Source: Blumeriella jaapii
Taxonomy: Eukaryota; Ascomycota; Leotiomycetes; Helotiales; Drepanopezizaceae
Assembly: GCA_009599575.1 (NCBI GenBank)
Contig: VWND01000010.1
Location: 1,074,501 to 1,138,500 of the forward strand
DNA: 64,000 nucleotides
Reading direction: 5' to 3'
In this document: piece by piece, positions 43,399 through 54,942 of the stretch
Layout: each line of letters opens with the position of its first letter
How positions within the stretch are numbered: position 1 is the stretch's first letter
Program-made: the position numbers and the translations under genes
Notes under the pieces: model-generated
What the model was told of the DNA's origin: nothing
The model's database searches: none
Seen by the model: the letters and a program-made list of their open reading frames with translations, nothing else

Positions 43399-45227
43399 AT
43401 GGTTTCTTCATCAGTGGATAATGTCCCAAAACAGAAAGAACCGCGACCGGAACGGAGATCCGACAATCCTTTCATCCAGTTCCGCCAATTCGCAGATGCA
43501 CATATCAGCTCGCTCCTCCAAGGCGTGATCGGCCTCCCCTCAGCTCTGGCCAAACGACCAACTGGGAGCCACAGTACACGGTGGACGGATGCTGACGACG
43601 ATCTGCGCAGGCGGGATGAGCTGCAAGCCAGACAGAAAGAATTTAGAGAGTCAGAGGCCAGAGAAGTCAACGACCAACCGCCTTCAGACACAGCCATATC
43701 TTCGGGCAAGTCACCAGGCTCGGATTTTCATTTGAATAGCGCTCCGTCGACAAACAGTAATGATGGAGAGTCCGCTCTGGGAGCGGTAACGAAGGATCTC
43801 CCATTATATTCCCCGATGAACATGTCATTGTTTACCTACTTGTGGCCTAAGGATTCCGAGGAGTACCGGTGGCTCTCCAGCAACTCGCTGCTAGATTCGT
43901 TGCCCTCTGCTTGGCTACTTGGGCTCTCGTTCCTGGAAGTCGACCTCGACGCCACGGAAAGGACCCAACTGATGGTGTATGAAGCACTAAGACGCAGTAC
44001 AAAATTCCGCTCCGAGCATTCATTATTACCGTACTTGCTGTTCTCTTCGTATTCTCCTCTTAAGCTTGAACAGCCGGGAACGAGTATACTTGGCACCGAT
44101 TCATTCCCCTACAAGAAGGCCTTCGAAGATCTACTCCGAACCAATTTAGTAGCTGAGGATCGCGAGGGGCTGCAAGCCCATGAACATGACCACCACCACG
44201 ATGCCGATCAGAATCAGGATACGGCGCAGAACCGTGAGGGGCAACTCAAACTTCTTGAGCAGCAGAATTCGGAGCGTTTGAAGGCCATGCGAGAATCTCA
44301 GGAGGTCGAGGCTCAGAAGACATGTGAAACGCCTGGTTTTCTGAGACTCTGGGAGGTTATTCCCCGAAATATCGGCGGTGCACCAAGAAATCAAAGCCTT
44401 TGGAAGCAGATCGTGGACGAGGATGAAGATAAGCTTTTCTACGTGAGTGAAGGTCTTGGAAAGGCAGTCGGGGACTTTTTGTGGATTGATAAACTACAAC
44501 GCATTGGACTTCTCCAGCCTCGAGAAGTTGTATATGATTCGACCCTATCTCCAACTTCGATATCGTCTAAGAAAGCACAAACCGAGCAAGAGTTGTATGA
44601 TCACTTCCTTCGATCTTCGACTTCATTTCCAGGCTCAATCAACGAGAGCCTCAAGACCGGCGAGGAAAAACTGTCTGCAATTGAGAGATATGACGATAAT
44701 TTCATGGTCCGAAACAAGGATGGTGTTTCGCCGCAAGTCCTAGAACTGACTAATCGACACTGTGACGCAATGGAGGAATCACTTCATGAACGCAGTCCAA
44801 GGACGTCCCATACTCAGGCGAATGTTAGCCCAACACAGGCACCAGAAAATTCAGACCGTGTTATTTCTAGTAGCACAACATCGGAGCAGATCGTTCATGA
44901 GGATGGCACCGTAGAAACCTCCATGACAGTAGTAAGCATATGAGCTTTCTCCCTTTCTTCGGATGACTAATGATCCGCGACTTCGGGGTCTAGTGTCATA
45001 ATCATAAGCTCTCTGCCATGTACAATCCCGAGGAAGTAGCTAATGTTTGCAAATAGTGGAAACTATACAGTAGCGGAAGGGAAACTTCTACGACTACCCA
45101 CCATTCCGATGAAGGGCTTTTAGGACGAAAACATGATGTTGACCCCGACACCGAGAACAAGGGAACACAACGGCTACAGCAACAACCGAGTAAAAAGGAG
45201 AAGAAATCAGGGTGGTTTTGGAACTGA
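43399..45227 (+). CDS. Fungal conserved protein of unknown function
   Basis: Exons 43399-44931 and 45057-45227 (a 125-nt GTAAGC..AATAG intron) give 567 residues in phase. Residues 25-70 (NPFIQFRQFADAHISSLLQG) and 135-225 (MNMSLFTYLWPKDSEEYRWL, then LLPYLLFSSYSPLKLEQPG) look ordered and helical. Residues 255-285 contain a His/Asp-rich stretch (HEHDHHHDADQNQD) followed by a Gln/Glu coiled segment. The second exon supplies a basic tail ending KKEKKSGWFWN. There is no signal peptide and no clear transmembrane segment. I have no named family for it. The second exon is supported by phase, splice sites and coding-like codon use. Confidence 0.72.
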
Positions 45228-45809
45228 GCAAATGCCCTTATATTTTGCTGTGCTGAAGCCGCGCATTTAGCTTAGCACACTAAATAACGGCTGCACCCAC
45301 TAGGCCACTACCCAAGAACAATCGGTTTACTGCAGGTTGGAGCATACTCCCTCTGTGTTCACTAAATTTCAGAGTGAAGCAGAGAGATGCACCGCTCACT
45401 TTTGAGGTAATAGGCAGATGTGAACCGGGGTACTGCTTTGAAGAGGTGTCTGCTTCTAAATCTGCGGTCCCTTTGTTTCGCCAGGCTCCTCAAACAGATT
45501 TACTTCCGACGGAAAAACATGCAAGAATCATTTCTGCCTTTGCTATGCAAAGTCAATTCGGATTTATTATATACTGGAATGCAAGTGAATGCGCTCTTGG
45601 TTATAGTGAATCAGTTGCCATCCTTGTGATCTCGCCAGTGAATATCGACCTGCAGTGAAGGTCGACATGCAGTGAATATCGACTTTAACGTTGTTTGATT
45701 GTCTTGCATTTTCCTTATAGGTATTAAAACACCAGAAGCAAAACTACTCATTGTTATTAAATACCATCTCAAACACCTATCTACCTGCCAACTTCAAGAA
45801 TTCCACCCT
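45228..45809. other. Intergenic region, tRNA-like relic only
   Basis: Nearly 600 bases. On the minus strand near 45250-45325 a 'tggcctagtgg' box resembles a Pol III A-box, and 'tagcttagcac' resembles the LINE 3' UTR core, but no T arm or B-box follows. No gene is called. Confidence 0.4.
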
Positions 45810-45884
45810 CCCAACATACAGCATCCCAACATACAGCATCCCAACATACAGCATCCCAATATACAGCATCCCAAAATACAGCAT
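45810..45884 (+). repeat. Tandem repeat, five 15-nt units
   Basis: Five consecutive units of cccaacatacagcat (units 1-3 identical, unit 4 cccaatat..., unit 5 cccaaaat...). The array ends 20 bases before the ATG of the SAP-domain gene, so it lies in that gene's 5' UTR or core promoter. Confidence 0.92.
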
Positions 45885-45904
45885 TCTCATATCCCAACAA
45901 GAAG

Positions 45905-46763
45905 ATGAAGACTTTTGAGAGTTGCCCTGCAACGGAATTGCGGACCGAACTGCAGAGCAGAAGATTGGAGACCAGCGGAATCAAGTCCGTTCTGGTAAAG
46001 AGACTGAGGGACCGATCCGAGAAGGCCAAGGAAGACCATCCGCCGGTCAGCAGAGTTCTTCGCCGTGTGATCAGTGTGGAGGGCTCGCTCTGCATGAATG
46101 GCGTCCGAGACCATAATACGGTCCAAATTCAAGTCCCTTCTCTCGAGAGCAACTATGGTGGTTACTCGATATTCGAGAACGCCGAAAGCGCCAGTGTGAA
46201 CTACAACAAGGACATCATCAATTTTCCTGGTGGCTGGGGTGCCGCTTACCAAGCATTTAACAGTCACACTCTTGATTTCTCAAGCATCAAGACCATTGCC
46301 TTCGAGGATATCTCCTTTTCCGATTTTGTCATTCATCCCGATCGGTTCACGAGCTTCAGATGCCTTACTCGGCTTTTCAAAGCCATGACACACCTAGAGG
46401 AGATCATCGTCTGGGAAGATAATCGCCGAGCTACGCGTACGTTATACATTCCTACCCTTACACAATGCATTACTGACGCATCCCCGCAAAGACAACGAGA
46501 TATACGGCAATTTTTCGAAGAGCTACCGCGGCTACTCAATCTCAGAATTGAATGCCCAGTACCACTTGTCCGAGGAGCCTGTCATGTGGATGGCCACGTA
46601 CTACGCTTATGAGGTATACAGCAGCATGCGAAGCGGACCCGGCAGCCTTGGAGAGAATCTCGGCGATAGTTTCGCTGCACAGATCGAGGCGGCCAAGACC
46701 AAGACCTTACACCAGCATGTCCAGGTCTACTATGCGGACCTTGCGGATGATGAGTTTGTTTGA
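45905..46763 (+). CDS. SAP-domain hypothetical protein, likely frame break near the end
   Basis: From ATG 45905 the first 36 residues are a SAP-type helix-extended loop-helix (CPATELRTELQSRRLETSGI, then KSVLVKRLRD), a fold that often binds DNA or RNA. The rest (to 46612) has no domain I recognise; blocks such as FPGGWGAAYQAFNSHTLDFS and FKAMTHLEEIIVWEDNRR resemble the scoring regions of fungal F-box-like orphan proteins. At 46550 another frame takes over with coding-like codons (YHLSEEPVMWMATYYAYEVY to VQVYYADLADDEFV, stop 46763). I infer one gene of about 285 residues with a one-base break near 46550, or a true stop at 46612. Confidence 0.55.
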
Positions 46764-46840
46764 TGGATAGGATCGGTCAGATGCTTTTTGTGAGCGGATG
46801 AGGGTGGATGGGGGTCGATGGGCATGGCACTTTCCTGATG

Positions 46841-46986
46841 TCACGTGACTACTTGTCTAGGCAACCGGTCTGAGTAGCCGTGCACGACCCATGAGAGCAC
46901 ACACAATGTAAGGGGATGGAATATCAGTTTTGTTGGCCACGATATTCGGAAGTCACGTTTCTGTCACGTGATGGAAGGTCACGTGA
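46841..46986. promoter_or_regulatory. Cluster of three TCACGTGA palindromes
   Basis: The 8-base palindrome TCACGTGA occurs at 46841-46848, 46964-46971 and 46979-46986, that is three times in 146 bases. CACGTG is the core site of fungal bHLH factors such as Cbf1-type regulators of sulfur and phosphate genes. No gene starts within 1 kb on either side that I can recognise, so the target is unclear. Confidence 0.5.
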
Positions 46987-48237
46987 TTGCACACACACAC
47001 TATATCCTAGAGTTCGCGACACCTCTAACTTAGAAACCTCGTAGTCAGTGCAAACCTCCTATGAACCTCTTGCTCGTTCGCCCCCTTGACACAAACGTGA
47101 AAATATCTTGAAAAGTAGATATGATAAAAACAGGTAGTTACTCAGACCCCGAAAGTTTTAGACAGTGAATTTACGATCACAAGACCTTTAAATGGTCATG
47201 AGATTCCGGCGCCAAATCAACAGGGCCGAGGTTATATGAAGCTTTCGGAGCCAGATGCGAGGTACAGCAGGATACTGGAAAAGTCTGGAAGTTAATCGCA
47301 CTATCCGAGACGCAGAGTCTCTTTGAATACAAAGGGTGCGAGTATGCCTCTCGATGTCTTATTGCTTGTTGAACATTATCCTTTTGCAAGTTGGAGTTTA
47401 ATCAAGGCATGGAGTGAAGAGATCTTGACGAGGAGTAGATATACGGCGCTCTAATAGTAACTACAGATGGCGCTCCATTCTTGGGGGTAAATGACAATAG
47501 ACATTGCATATCAAAAACATCAACTTTATATGCAAAGTGACGTGTGGACGATCAAGCATTGAATTTGCAACTTGCGCTTTATTTCACGACTAACTTCTAC
47601 CTGGCACCCCCCGCAGAAAACATCGATCCAACGATCCTACGTGAAATTCGCAAATTGAGATTGACCTTTACAAGACCCATAAGAATAAGCTGGACGTGTA
47701 ATCTTGTTTAAGCAGAAGGAGTCCTGGTCGGGCTTCTGCCATGATACTCTTATCTGCTCAATCATGTCTGTTCAGAAGCTCGGCAAAACAGCGAGATCTT
47801 TCCTTCGTCGTCGATCTGCGCAACACGAGGGACACGGCGGGCGCATCTATACGATATGGAACGGACTCAGATTATACAAAGTAACATGTTTTGAGATGAA
47901 GAGAGAAAAACTACAACTTTTGTCCGAAGGATGGAAGACCTTTGTATGTATTTGGTTGCTGTTACGATGCATAAGATCACCCCAATGCAAAGATCATAAG
48001 AATTCCGGGTGCCGGAGAAGCTAGAATCTACTAGCAAGGTAATTACCGTGAATTTCAATTGCTGCCTCCCTCAAGTATCATGTTTCTTGATTGGGCCGTC
48101 CATATATATGATCCCCGTGTTTGCCCAGCGGTTGTCACTATTCGGCAAAAAAAGTGGAAATGTCAACAATGGCCTTGGGCCAACCAGACTTTCGCACTAG
48201 TAGCATCTCGGCCTGGTTCTACATACCAAGAACAGGA
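46987..48237. other. Gene-poor left flank of the LINE
   Basis: About 1.25 kb without a recognisable gene. A 106-codon frame at 47704 has no domain. Confidence 0.4.
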
Positions 48238-48253
48238 TAGAATTCTCGATAGT
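48238..48253 (+). repeat. Target-site duplication of the LINE, 3'-end side
   Basis: 'atagaattctcgatag' here is repeated exactly at 54569-54584, on the other side of the element. The final g may be a chance match to the tail. Confidence 0.9.
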
Positions 48254-49171
48254 AGTAGTAGTAGTAGTATTGATTAACGTCTAGCGGAGTGCAGCCGAAA
48301 GGCTGCCCTCCTAGGACCTCCCAGGGGGTACGGAGACGTGCTAAGCTAAGGAATTAAATACAAAATACGACTCCGAAAGCAGTTCGTGTTGGTACAGCTA
48401 AAGCTGCTGTCGACTACGCTTTTCGCCGCCTTTTGCGATAGTCCGTTAGTGAAAAAAGTGGGCGTAAAGCCCAGAGAAAAGTCCAAGGAATATGCATACG
48501 GCACCGATCAAAGTATAATCTGTCGGTTGCGTGGAAACGCACAATGGTATGGCCAGTAGGCCGAAAAAAGAAAAGAAAAAGAAAAGCAGTGTCTAAATGT
48601 CCGAATCCAAAAACCAAAAGCTGAAAACAGGCTTGCGCCTACCAAAATAGAAAAGCCCCGTTGCACAAATGTATATAATAATGTTCGCTCCGCTGTAACG
48701 TCGCTTCGCGCGGCCGTACGCAGCTTATTCTGTTCGAACTGTATTCGATCAAAGCAAATAATATACGTATAGCAAAACTGGTCATATTTGAAAAACTGTA
48801 ATAATAACGCGTAGAAACGTCATAAAATCCTTTGGCTCGCGAAGCAGGTTTTTAAGAAATATTACGGCTTTTCGCTCGGTTCGGAGAAAAGCGTTTAGTC
48901 GAGTTTTCTTAAGCCAACCAAAAAAACGTCTGATCGCGCGGCGGCATAACACTAAATACAATAGGATTTTAAGCTTTTTGCATTTGCAACGCAATTCGGC
49001 GTCGGTATAATTATACTTAACGTAATACTATTCGTAGTTTTTATAAATGGTTTTGATCGCCAAATAATAATAAAACAATCGTTTCGGCATATCGAATTCC
49101 GGCAAAAATTTAACTGCGTAAACCGGGTTCCACCGCTTATAGTTTCGTAAAAGCTTCCTGCTGGCTGTCTT

Positions 49172-52100
49172 TTACCAAAAGCTTCGGTGCGAATCTCGCA
49201 CTTTTCTGAAATCGAAGCGTATTTTATTCATAATCGGTTCGGACGCAAAGCTCTTATTCCAAAGGGTTTTCTCTGCCTCCGCATTTGCCAGTTTGTCGGC
49301 GGCCTCGTTGCTTTCGATATTCGTATAGCCCGGAGCCCATTTGATTTTTACGTCGTATATTTTTATCACTTTTTGACAGGCCAGAAAAGCTTATTAAAAA
49401 AAGAAAAAAGGTATTCCGCGTATCCCCCAGATTACTAAAATGCTATCGATACATATTTATAGCTTTTACGTGCGCATTTCGGCTGGCATGCTCGCAGCCT
49501 TTTGCAGGTTTTTCTATGCTTCTATCGTTTTTGCGTCGAAAACGTAAAAATAGTCGTTTATCGAGCCGTACCCAAACGTTATTTGCCTGCGGTTTTAATA
49601 TATAGCGTATTCGTAGCTTACGAAATAGGCGCCGTTTTTATATTTTTCGCAGCCGTCCGAAAAAATCGTAACGTTTCCGGAAAATAATTCTGCCTATTAT
49701 TTCTTAAAGTCCTCCGCGGCCTTTTTTTTTTTAACGCTTATAATAAAATCGGTGCGGCTGCCGGACGAAAAATGCGAAAAAACCAATTTAAATCGTAGGA
49801 TTTATAAGAAAATATCGCCGAAGCGCTAAATCTTCGTTTTAGCGGCCATATATATGCCCGCGTGTTTGCCTCGAGAAATCACTAAAATAAAAATACGTTA
49901 AACCAAAAAATGCGCTTCGTCTACGATTTGCAATCTTATCGCAAAGCGTGCTTTAGCCTTTTCCAAAGCCGCGCTCGCGAAAAAAAAGTCTGCGTTTCGT
50001 ATTATTATAATAAAAAAAATAATACGCTATACAAAAAGTACTTTTCGTGCGGCCAGAATAATAGTTTTCTGTATCAAATCGATATAACTGCCGAAACGGA
50101 TGCTAATTTAACTGTTTCGTCCGGTTCGGCGTCCAAGCTTCGTACGGCCTGCGTATCAAACTTCGGTCCTAAACAATATCGAAGAGAAAATACAAATGAT
50201 TACTGCTTTTCGCAGCGCGCTGGCCGAAAGGCTATTATTAATTCGGCCGAAGCCTCTAATATATTGCGCCGTCTGTCGTATTTTGCTTGCGCGTTTTCTA
50301 ACGTATCGTTTGAAAATAAGTTTTCGATCGAACCAAACCTTTAGCCAGCGCAACGCGGATTGCTCGCTTTTTTTCGCCGTAGTAATGCAAAAAATCGTAA
50401 TTCTGTCGTCGATCACAATCGGAAAAGCGTAATTATTATTTTGCGTAATAATATATATTATCTCGATCTTTTCCGGCGCGAAAGCGATCTTATGTTCGTT
50501 TTCTTACTCGAAAATATCGCGAACGTCTTTCGTAAATAATTCGATATTATCGTCCAGGCTATATAAAATGCGATAAATTAATATATCGTCTGCGTACCCA
50601 AAGCGAAAAATAAAATCTTAATTAAGCAATTTTACTAAATATAACATATACAAAACCGGAAAAAATAGCGACCTTTGGAAAATGCCGCAATAAACGTAGC
50701 TGAAATCGGTAGTTTTTTTTTCGAATCGTATTTATATTCGTCGTTCCGTAAAAAAAAACGATTTAATTAATAAAAAAAATAGAAAAGGCCACTTTTGCTC
50801 GGTTATTCTTTTAAGCAGGCGTCGGGTCAAAACGGCGTCGAACGCGCTTTACACGTCCAAAATAACAATCGTAACATGTTTTTTTGCGACGAACGCAGTT
50901 TCGATATCGGCCGTAAAACACGCTGCCAGGTCGAAAGCAGAGCGTTTCGGAAAAGCGCTTTTATATTATAAGCTAAACAGGCCGGTCGTAAGCGCTGTCT
51001 ACGCGATTTTGCTAACGATAATTCTCTCGAAGCTTTTAAATATGCAAAAAAAAAAGGCGATCGGACGCTACGAGCGTAAAAAAGATTTATCCCGTTTGCC
51101 GGTCTTAATTATCATAGCTATTTCGGCCAGCTTCCAAAAGGTCGGAAAATGATTCGTAGCGAAGCAGCGGTTAAACAAATTATATATAACGGTTCTGATT
51201 TTTTTTTAGCAAGCTTTCAAAAATCTTACCGTAACCCGGTCAATACCCGAAGAAATGCTAGTAATTCCGATACAATATCTTTCCATTTTTTCGAGCGATA
51301 CGGAATCTGCCCAAAAAAATGGCCCGACTCTACCCATTCGATAAAAGGATTTTGGTCGAAATCGTCGGTAGCTGAAAAGCGGCCAAATACTTCGTTTTTC
51401 AAAGCATTGGCCTTATCTTTGATATCTTTAATTACAACGCCGTTCATTATTAATAAAAAAGCTTTAAGATTCGTAGTTATTCGGTGCTAATCTATTATCT
51501 TATACAGCTTTTCGTTATTATCGATCCCGTTAATAAGCTTTCGTTAATAATCCTTTTTCGCTCTGCGCATTATGGCGAAAAAACTGCCTGGTTTTTTCGA
51601 AGATTTCACCGTCGTATACCATTCTGCGTACTCGCAAATATCTGTCCCTGGCTTTTTAACACTCGTCGGTCCATTATAAAATGGCCTGTAAATCCTTTTA
51701 AAAAAGCTTTCCGGCAGCTGTAATGCTTTTTTAAAAAACCCGGGCCAGCGCAGCCGCGTACTCGTCCAGCTTTTTCTAACGTTAATAATATAGCGGGATC
51801 CGCGAATCGGCTAATTCCTGCGCGCATCAAGCCTGCGAATTTGCCGAATTCTAAATCGGATATTTTGTAATATATCTAAATCACAAATATTTTCCTTCTG
51901 CTGAAAAAGGTCGTCACTTGGATCTCGTAATTTAAGCCGCTGTATATATCGTATCGTATCGTAATAATCGAATTAAACACGTTCGAAAAAGTAAAATCCA
52001 AGACGTATCTTTTATTATAAATAAATTCGCTAACGGCGCCGATAAAATTTATATCCGAAATAGCAGCCCAATCCGCGAAATGTCCTTTACCTTCTGTCGT

Positions 52101-52184
52101 ATCCGATCCCGGCTCGAAAATATCGTATCGAATATTAAAATCGCCGCTTATTATACAATTGAAAAATAATTCGAAATATATCAC
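49172..52184 (-). pseudogene. LINE ORF2 remnant: endonuclease, reverse transcriptase, RNase H
   Basis: The order on the minus strand is that of non-LTR retrotransposon ORF2. The endonuclease remnant (52184-51876) reads IISGDFNIRYDIFEPGSDTT and later VLDFTFSNV, matching the GDFN and DLTFSN motifs. The RT lead-in (51447-51226) reads DKANALKNEVFGRFSATDD. Fingers-palm pieces around 50700-50580 read GIFQRSLFFPVLYMLY (expected GIPQGSPLSPVLYM) and FGYADDILIY, with the catalytic YADD intact. The RNase H remnant (49369-49172) reads WAPGYTNIESNEAADKLANA, typical of Tad-clade elements. Many stops interrupt the frames (for example TAA soon after YADD), so no protein can be made. Confidence 0.88.
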
Positions 52185-52663
52185 GTAATTTAATATTTAT
52201 TAAATATAGCTTTATTTATACACGTTGAAAATAAAATATATATTTACGTTTAGCCAAAGCAGATCTCTGCTGTTAACTAATCGTCGTTGTTATAAATTAA
52301 GTTCTGCGCTCTTTCGGACATAAATCAATACCTTAAAACGTATTCGCTCGAAAATTTCCTTTTCGGTTTCGTTTTATAAATCGATCGGTGCATACAAATC
52401 GTATAACGAATGGTTTTGTATCTTGGTCCCCGGAGCGCTCTAAAGTTTTTATACGCAAATCACGTTTATACGCTCTGCATCGCACAAATGCAAAAGCGTA
52501 ATATGCTTCGGTTGTTCTTTTTAAACGTTTGCTTAATAAATATTAAAATTTGTTTTAAGCTTTCGGTTGCGAAATTCCTCGCGTTGCTTATAAAAGTATT
52601 CTACTATTAAAAAATAAAAGTATCAATATCAATATCCATTCTTTTTAACTCGTTTGCGAAAAT

Positions 52664-54230
52664 TTAAAACTTATTTCGTAACTGGTCCGATAAAAACGGA
52701 TAAAATGCTTTTAACGAAGTAAAAAAAAGCGTGCTCTGCGAAAAGGCTACGAAAGCCGTATCGTCGAAAATCGAATATGCTTTTCGGCCGAAATGCTGAA
52801 TATTCAGCGATTGCTTTAAAGCTGAATTCCGGATTAAGCGGCCCGAAAAGATCACGTTTAGCGTTGTAGCCGCGGCGGGAATAATGGTTAAAAGCGCGGT
52901 GGTTCTTTGCTCGTATGCCGTTACGACGTTTTCGCGTTTCTTTTTTCGGCCCGCGTTATTAAAAACCGGATTGCTATTATTTGAAAAAATAAAAGCTTTA
53001 ATAATAAAAATAACCGCGATCGAATAAGCCGCTTCTTTTAGTCGCCGGACAACTTCCAGTTCCTTTTTAGTTAGTCGTATCATTTTACTATTTACGCGGC
53101 GAAAAGTCGCAAAGCAGCGTAAATAATCCGCAGCGTATAACCTATAGCAATTCGCGTATTATAAAGCTGCTTTGCAATTAAAGCCAGTCGGACCATCGTA
53201 GTCTTATATTCGATTGCCATAATAATTGCAGCGAACGTGTCGGATGCAAGCTAATAAATTGCAAAAGCTTTAGTATTCAGAATCGTGGCGAAATATAGCC
53301 GGTTTCTTATCGATAAGCTTGGCCTAGGCGCTAACGCCGAAAAAAATGAAGCTTTTGACTGGCTGTAAAAAAAAAATAATCTAGGTTTGCTTGCTTATAA
53401 CTGAATTCGCTCCGTATCGGAAAAAGCGCGTACTAATCGGCTTGACTCTGGTTTAAGTAAAAACCTCGTTTTTTATATGTTTTAAGCAATGAAAAACGTC
53501 GCCGAATAGCCCCGAAATCGTGGCTAAAACGTTCTGTACCGCGTAATTGTATTATTTTTCCGAAATGCGTACGGCGGTGGCCCCGAATACTTTACGAAAA
53601 ACCTCGACGCTTTTTTGAATAGTAAAAAAGTCTCTGGTCTTCAGATCGATTAAATAAAAGGCCCAGCTTATTTTCGTAAGCGTCAGGTTTTTAATCGCGT
53701 TTTTCGTTAAGCCCGATATAAACTTCGCGATTTTTTGCTTAAAAACGAAAGTATTAAGCCTGTTTAACAAAATGCTTTCCGCCGACGTAATCAAAAAGCG
53801 ATAATCTTGTCGAACTTTTACTAGCTAGTCCCCGGTGAACGAATTTAAAAAAACGCGTAAGATTCCGCTGATGAACGGACGCGTTTATTATTATGGCTTT
53901 TTAGCGATGGTCGATTTCAATTTCTCGAAGTTTATTAAAGTCTTTAAAATTCCCCGTAAAACTCGGTCTGCTCAAATAACTGACTTAACAGAAAAAAAAA
54001 AGAGGTCGATGCTGCTTAGCGAAGCGGCGAAAAAGGTAATAAAAACGCGGGTTTGCAAAAAAAAAATAAGGCCTTTTGCAAGCTTTTCGGCGTACTGTCG
54101 CGTTTTAAACTCTTTTTGCTGGTCCACGACGCTATCGGCAGCGGTCGCGAACTATGCCCATATCTTGCGGCGTATTTAAAACTGTCGGTCTGCTTCGTCG
54201 AGCTGGCTAATAATAGCCGACGTTGCAATA
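52664..54230 (-). pseudogene. LINE ORF1 (gag-like) remnant
   Basis: Broken minus-strand frames at 53794-53552 (EVFRKVFGATAVRISEK at the end) and 53083-52664 lie upstream of ORF2 where Tad-like elements encode ORF1. No zinc knuckle could be read with certainty. The assignment rests on position and on the continuous RIP-like composition. The further frame 54637-54176 crosses the 5' boundary and is less decayed inside the element. Confidence 0.55.
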
Positions 54231-54568
54231 GTAAATATTCGCGCTCCGTATCCTAAAGCGAAAAAAGAAAGGCGAATGCTAAAGACACTCGCCTGCTTCC
54301 TTTTTTTAAAATGCAAATTCAGTTGGGACGGTAAAATTGCGTCCATAGGGCGAGTGTACAATTCGTCGTGGTCGTGGTCGTGGTCGTCGGACGACCGAAA
54401 AGGGGTGGAAGGAATCATTTCGCGAGCTGCACGGCGAACGCGACGAGCTTTCGAGCTAATTCCTCGAGATTCGGAAAAAGACGAGTCTCCCGAATCGAAT
54501 GCAGTGAATTTAGTAATTGTTGCGAACAAAAAGTAGAATCCGTGTATATTGTGAAGGATGCAATCTAT

Positions 54569-54584
54569 ATAGAATTCTCGATAG
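54569..54584 (+). repeat. Target-site duplication of the LINE, 5'-end side
   Basis: An exact second copy of the 16-base sequence at 48238-48253, marking the 5' end of the element. Confidence 0.9.
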
Positions 54585-54942
54585 ATGCTTTGAAAAAGCA
54601 TCAAATCTCCTCCTGTGTATGCCACAGCTAATCTCACATCCTCTAAAAAGCAAACTTCAAAATTGGTGAAATTTGTTTAGATCTGAAAACTTTACTCCGT
54701 ACCGAGAAATTTCGGCGATAAGAAGCTGCTGATCAATTCTCGGGACGGGAACAACCTTCAGCCCCTCGTGCCACCCCGCTATTCGATATTTCTATCAGCG
54801 TCATCATCTTTGTACATATTTCCCTTTTTTCTTTTGTCCCAATGGCAATCGCATTATTATCCCAATACACTCCATCACATCGTTCAAGCTCAGAGGATCA
54901 GACCTCACGGAAACCCACTTCCTACGACCACACATACACGCG

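Larger units (their letters stand above)
48254..54568 (-). mobile_element. Full-length Tad-like LINE retrotransposon, RIP-mutated
   Basis: A 6.3-kb insertion read on the minus strand and bounded by a 16-bp target duplication. In order from its 5' end are an ORF1 region, an apurinic-type endonuclease, reverse transcriptase, RNase H and a 3' UTR with a (TAC)n tail ending at the duplication. The 3' UTR holds an inverted repeat, gcagcc/ggctgc around gaaa (48292-48307). All frames are broken. The interior is AT-rich with many TpA and few CpA/TpG steps while CpG survives, the signature of RIP. Comparing its 3' end with the short copy at 57343-57585 shows mostly C-to-T and G-to-A differences in this copy. 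The outer 300 bases at the 5' end and about 170 at the 3' end are much less AT-rich than the middle. Confidence 0.92.

Noticed and set aside
45250..45330. Minus-strand tRNA-like sequence with an A-box-like 'tggcctagtgg'
   Set aside because: No T arm, B-box or closing acceptor stem could be found; at best a decayed SINE or LINE tail.
45810..45884. Possible CRISPR-like array of 15-base repeats
   Set aside because: The units are directly adjacent with no spacers, and the organism is a fungus. It is a simple minisatellite.
49910..50432. Plus-strand frames of 78-144 codons within the LINE
   Set aside because: They lie antisense to the reverse transcriptase region and are products of RIP removing stop-forming patterns on one strand by chance.
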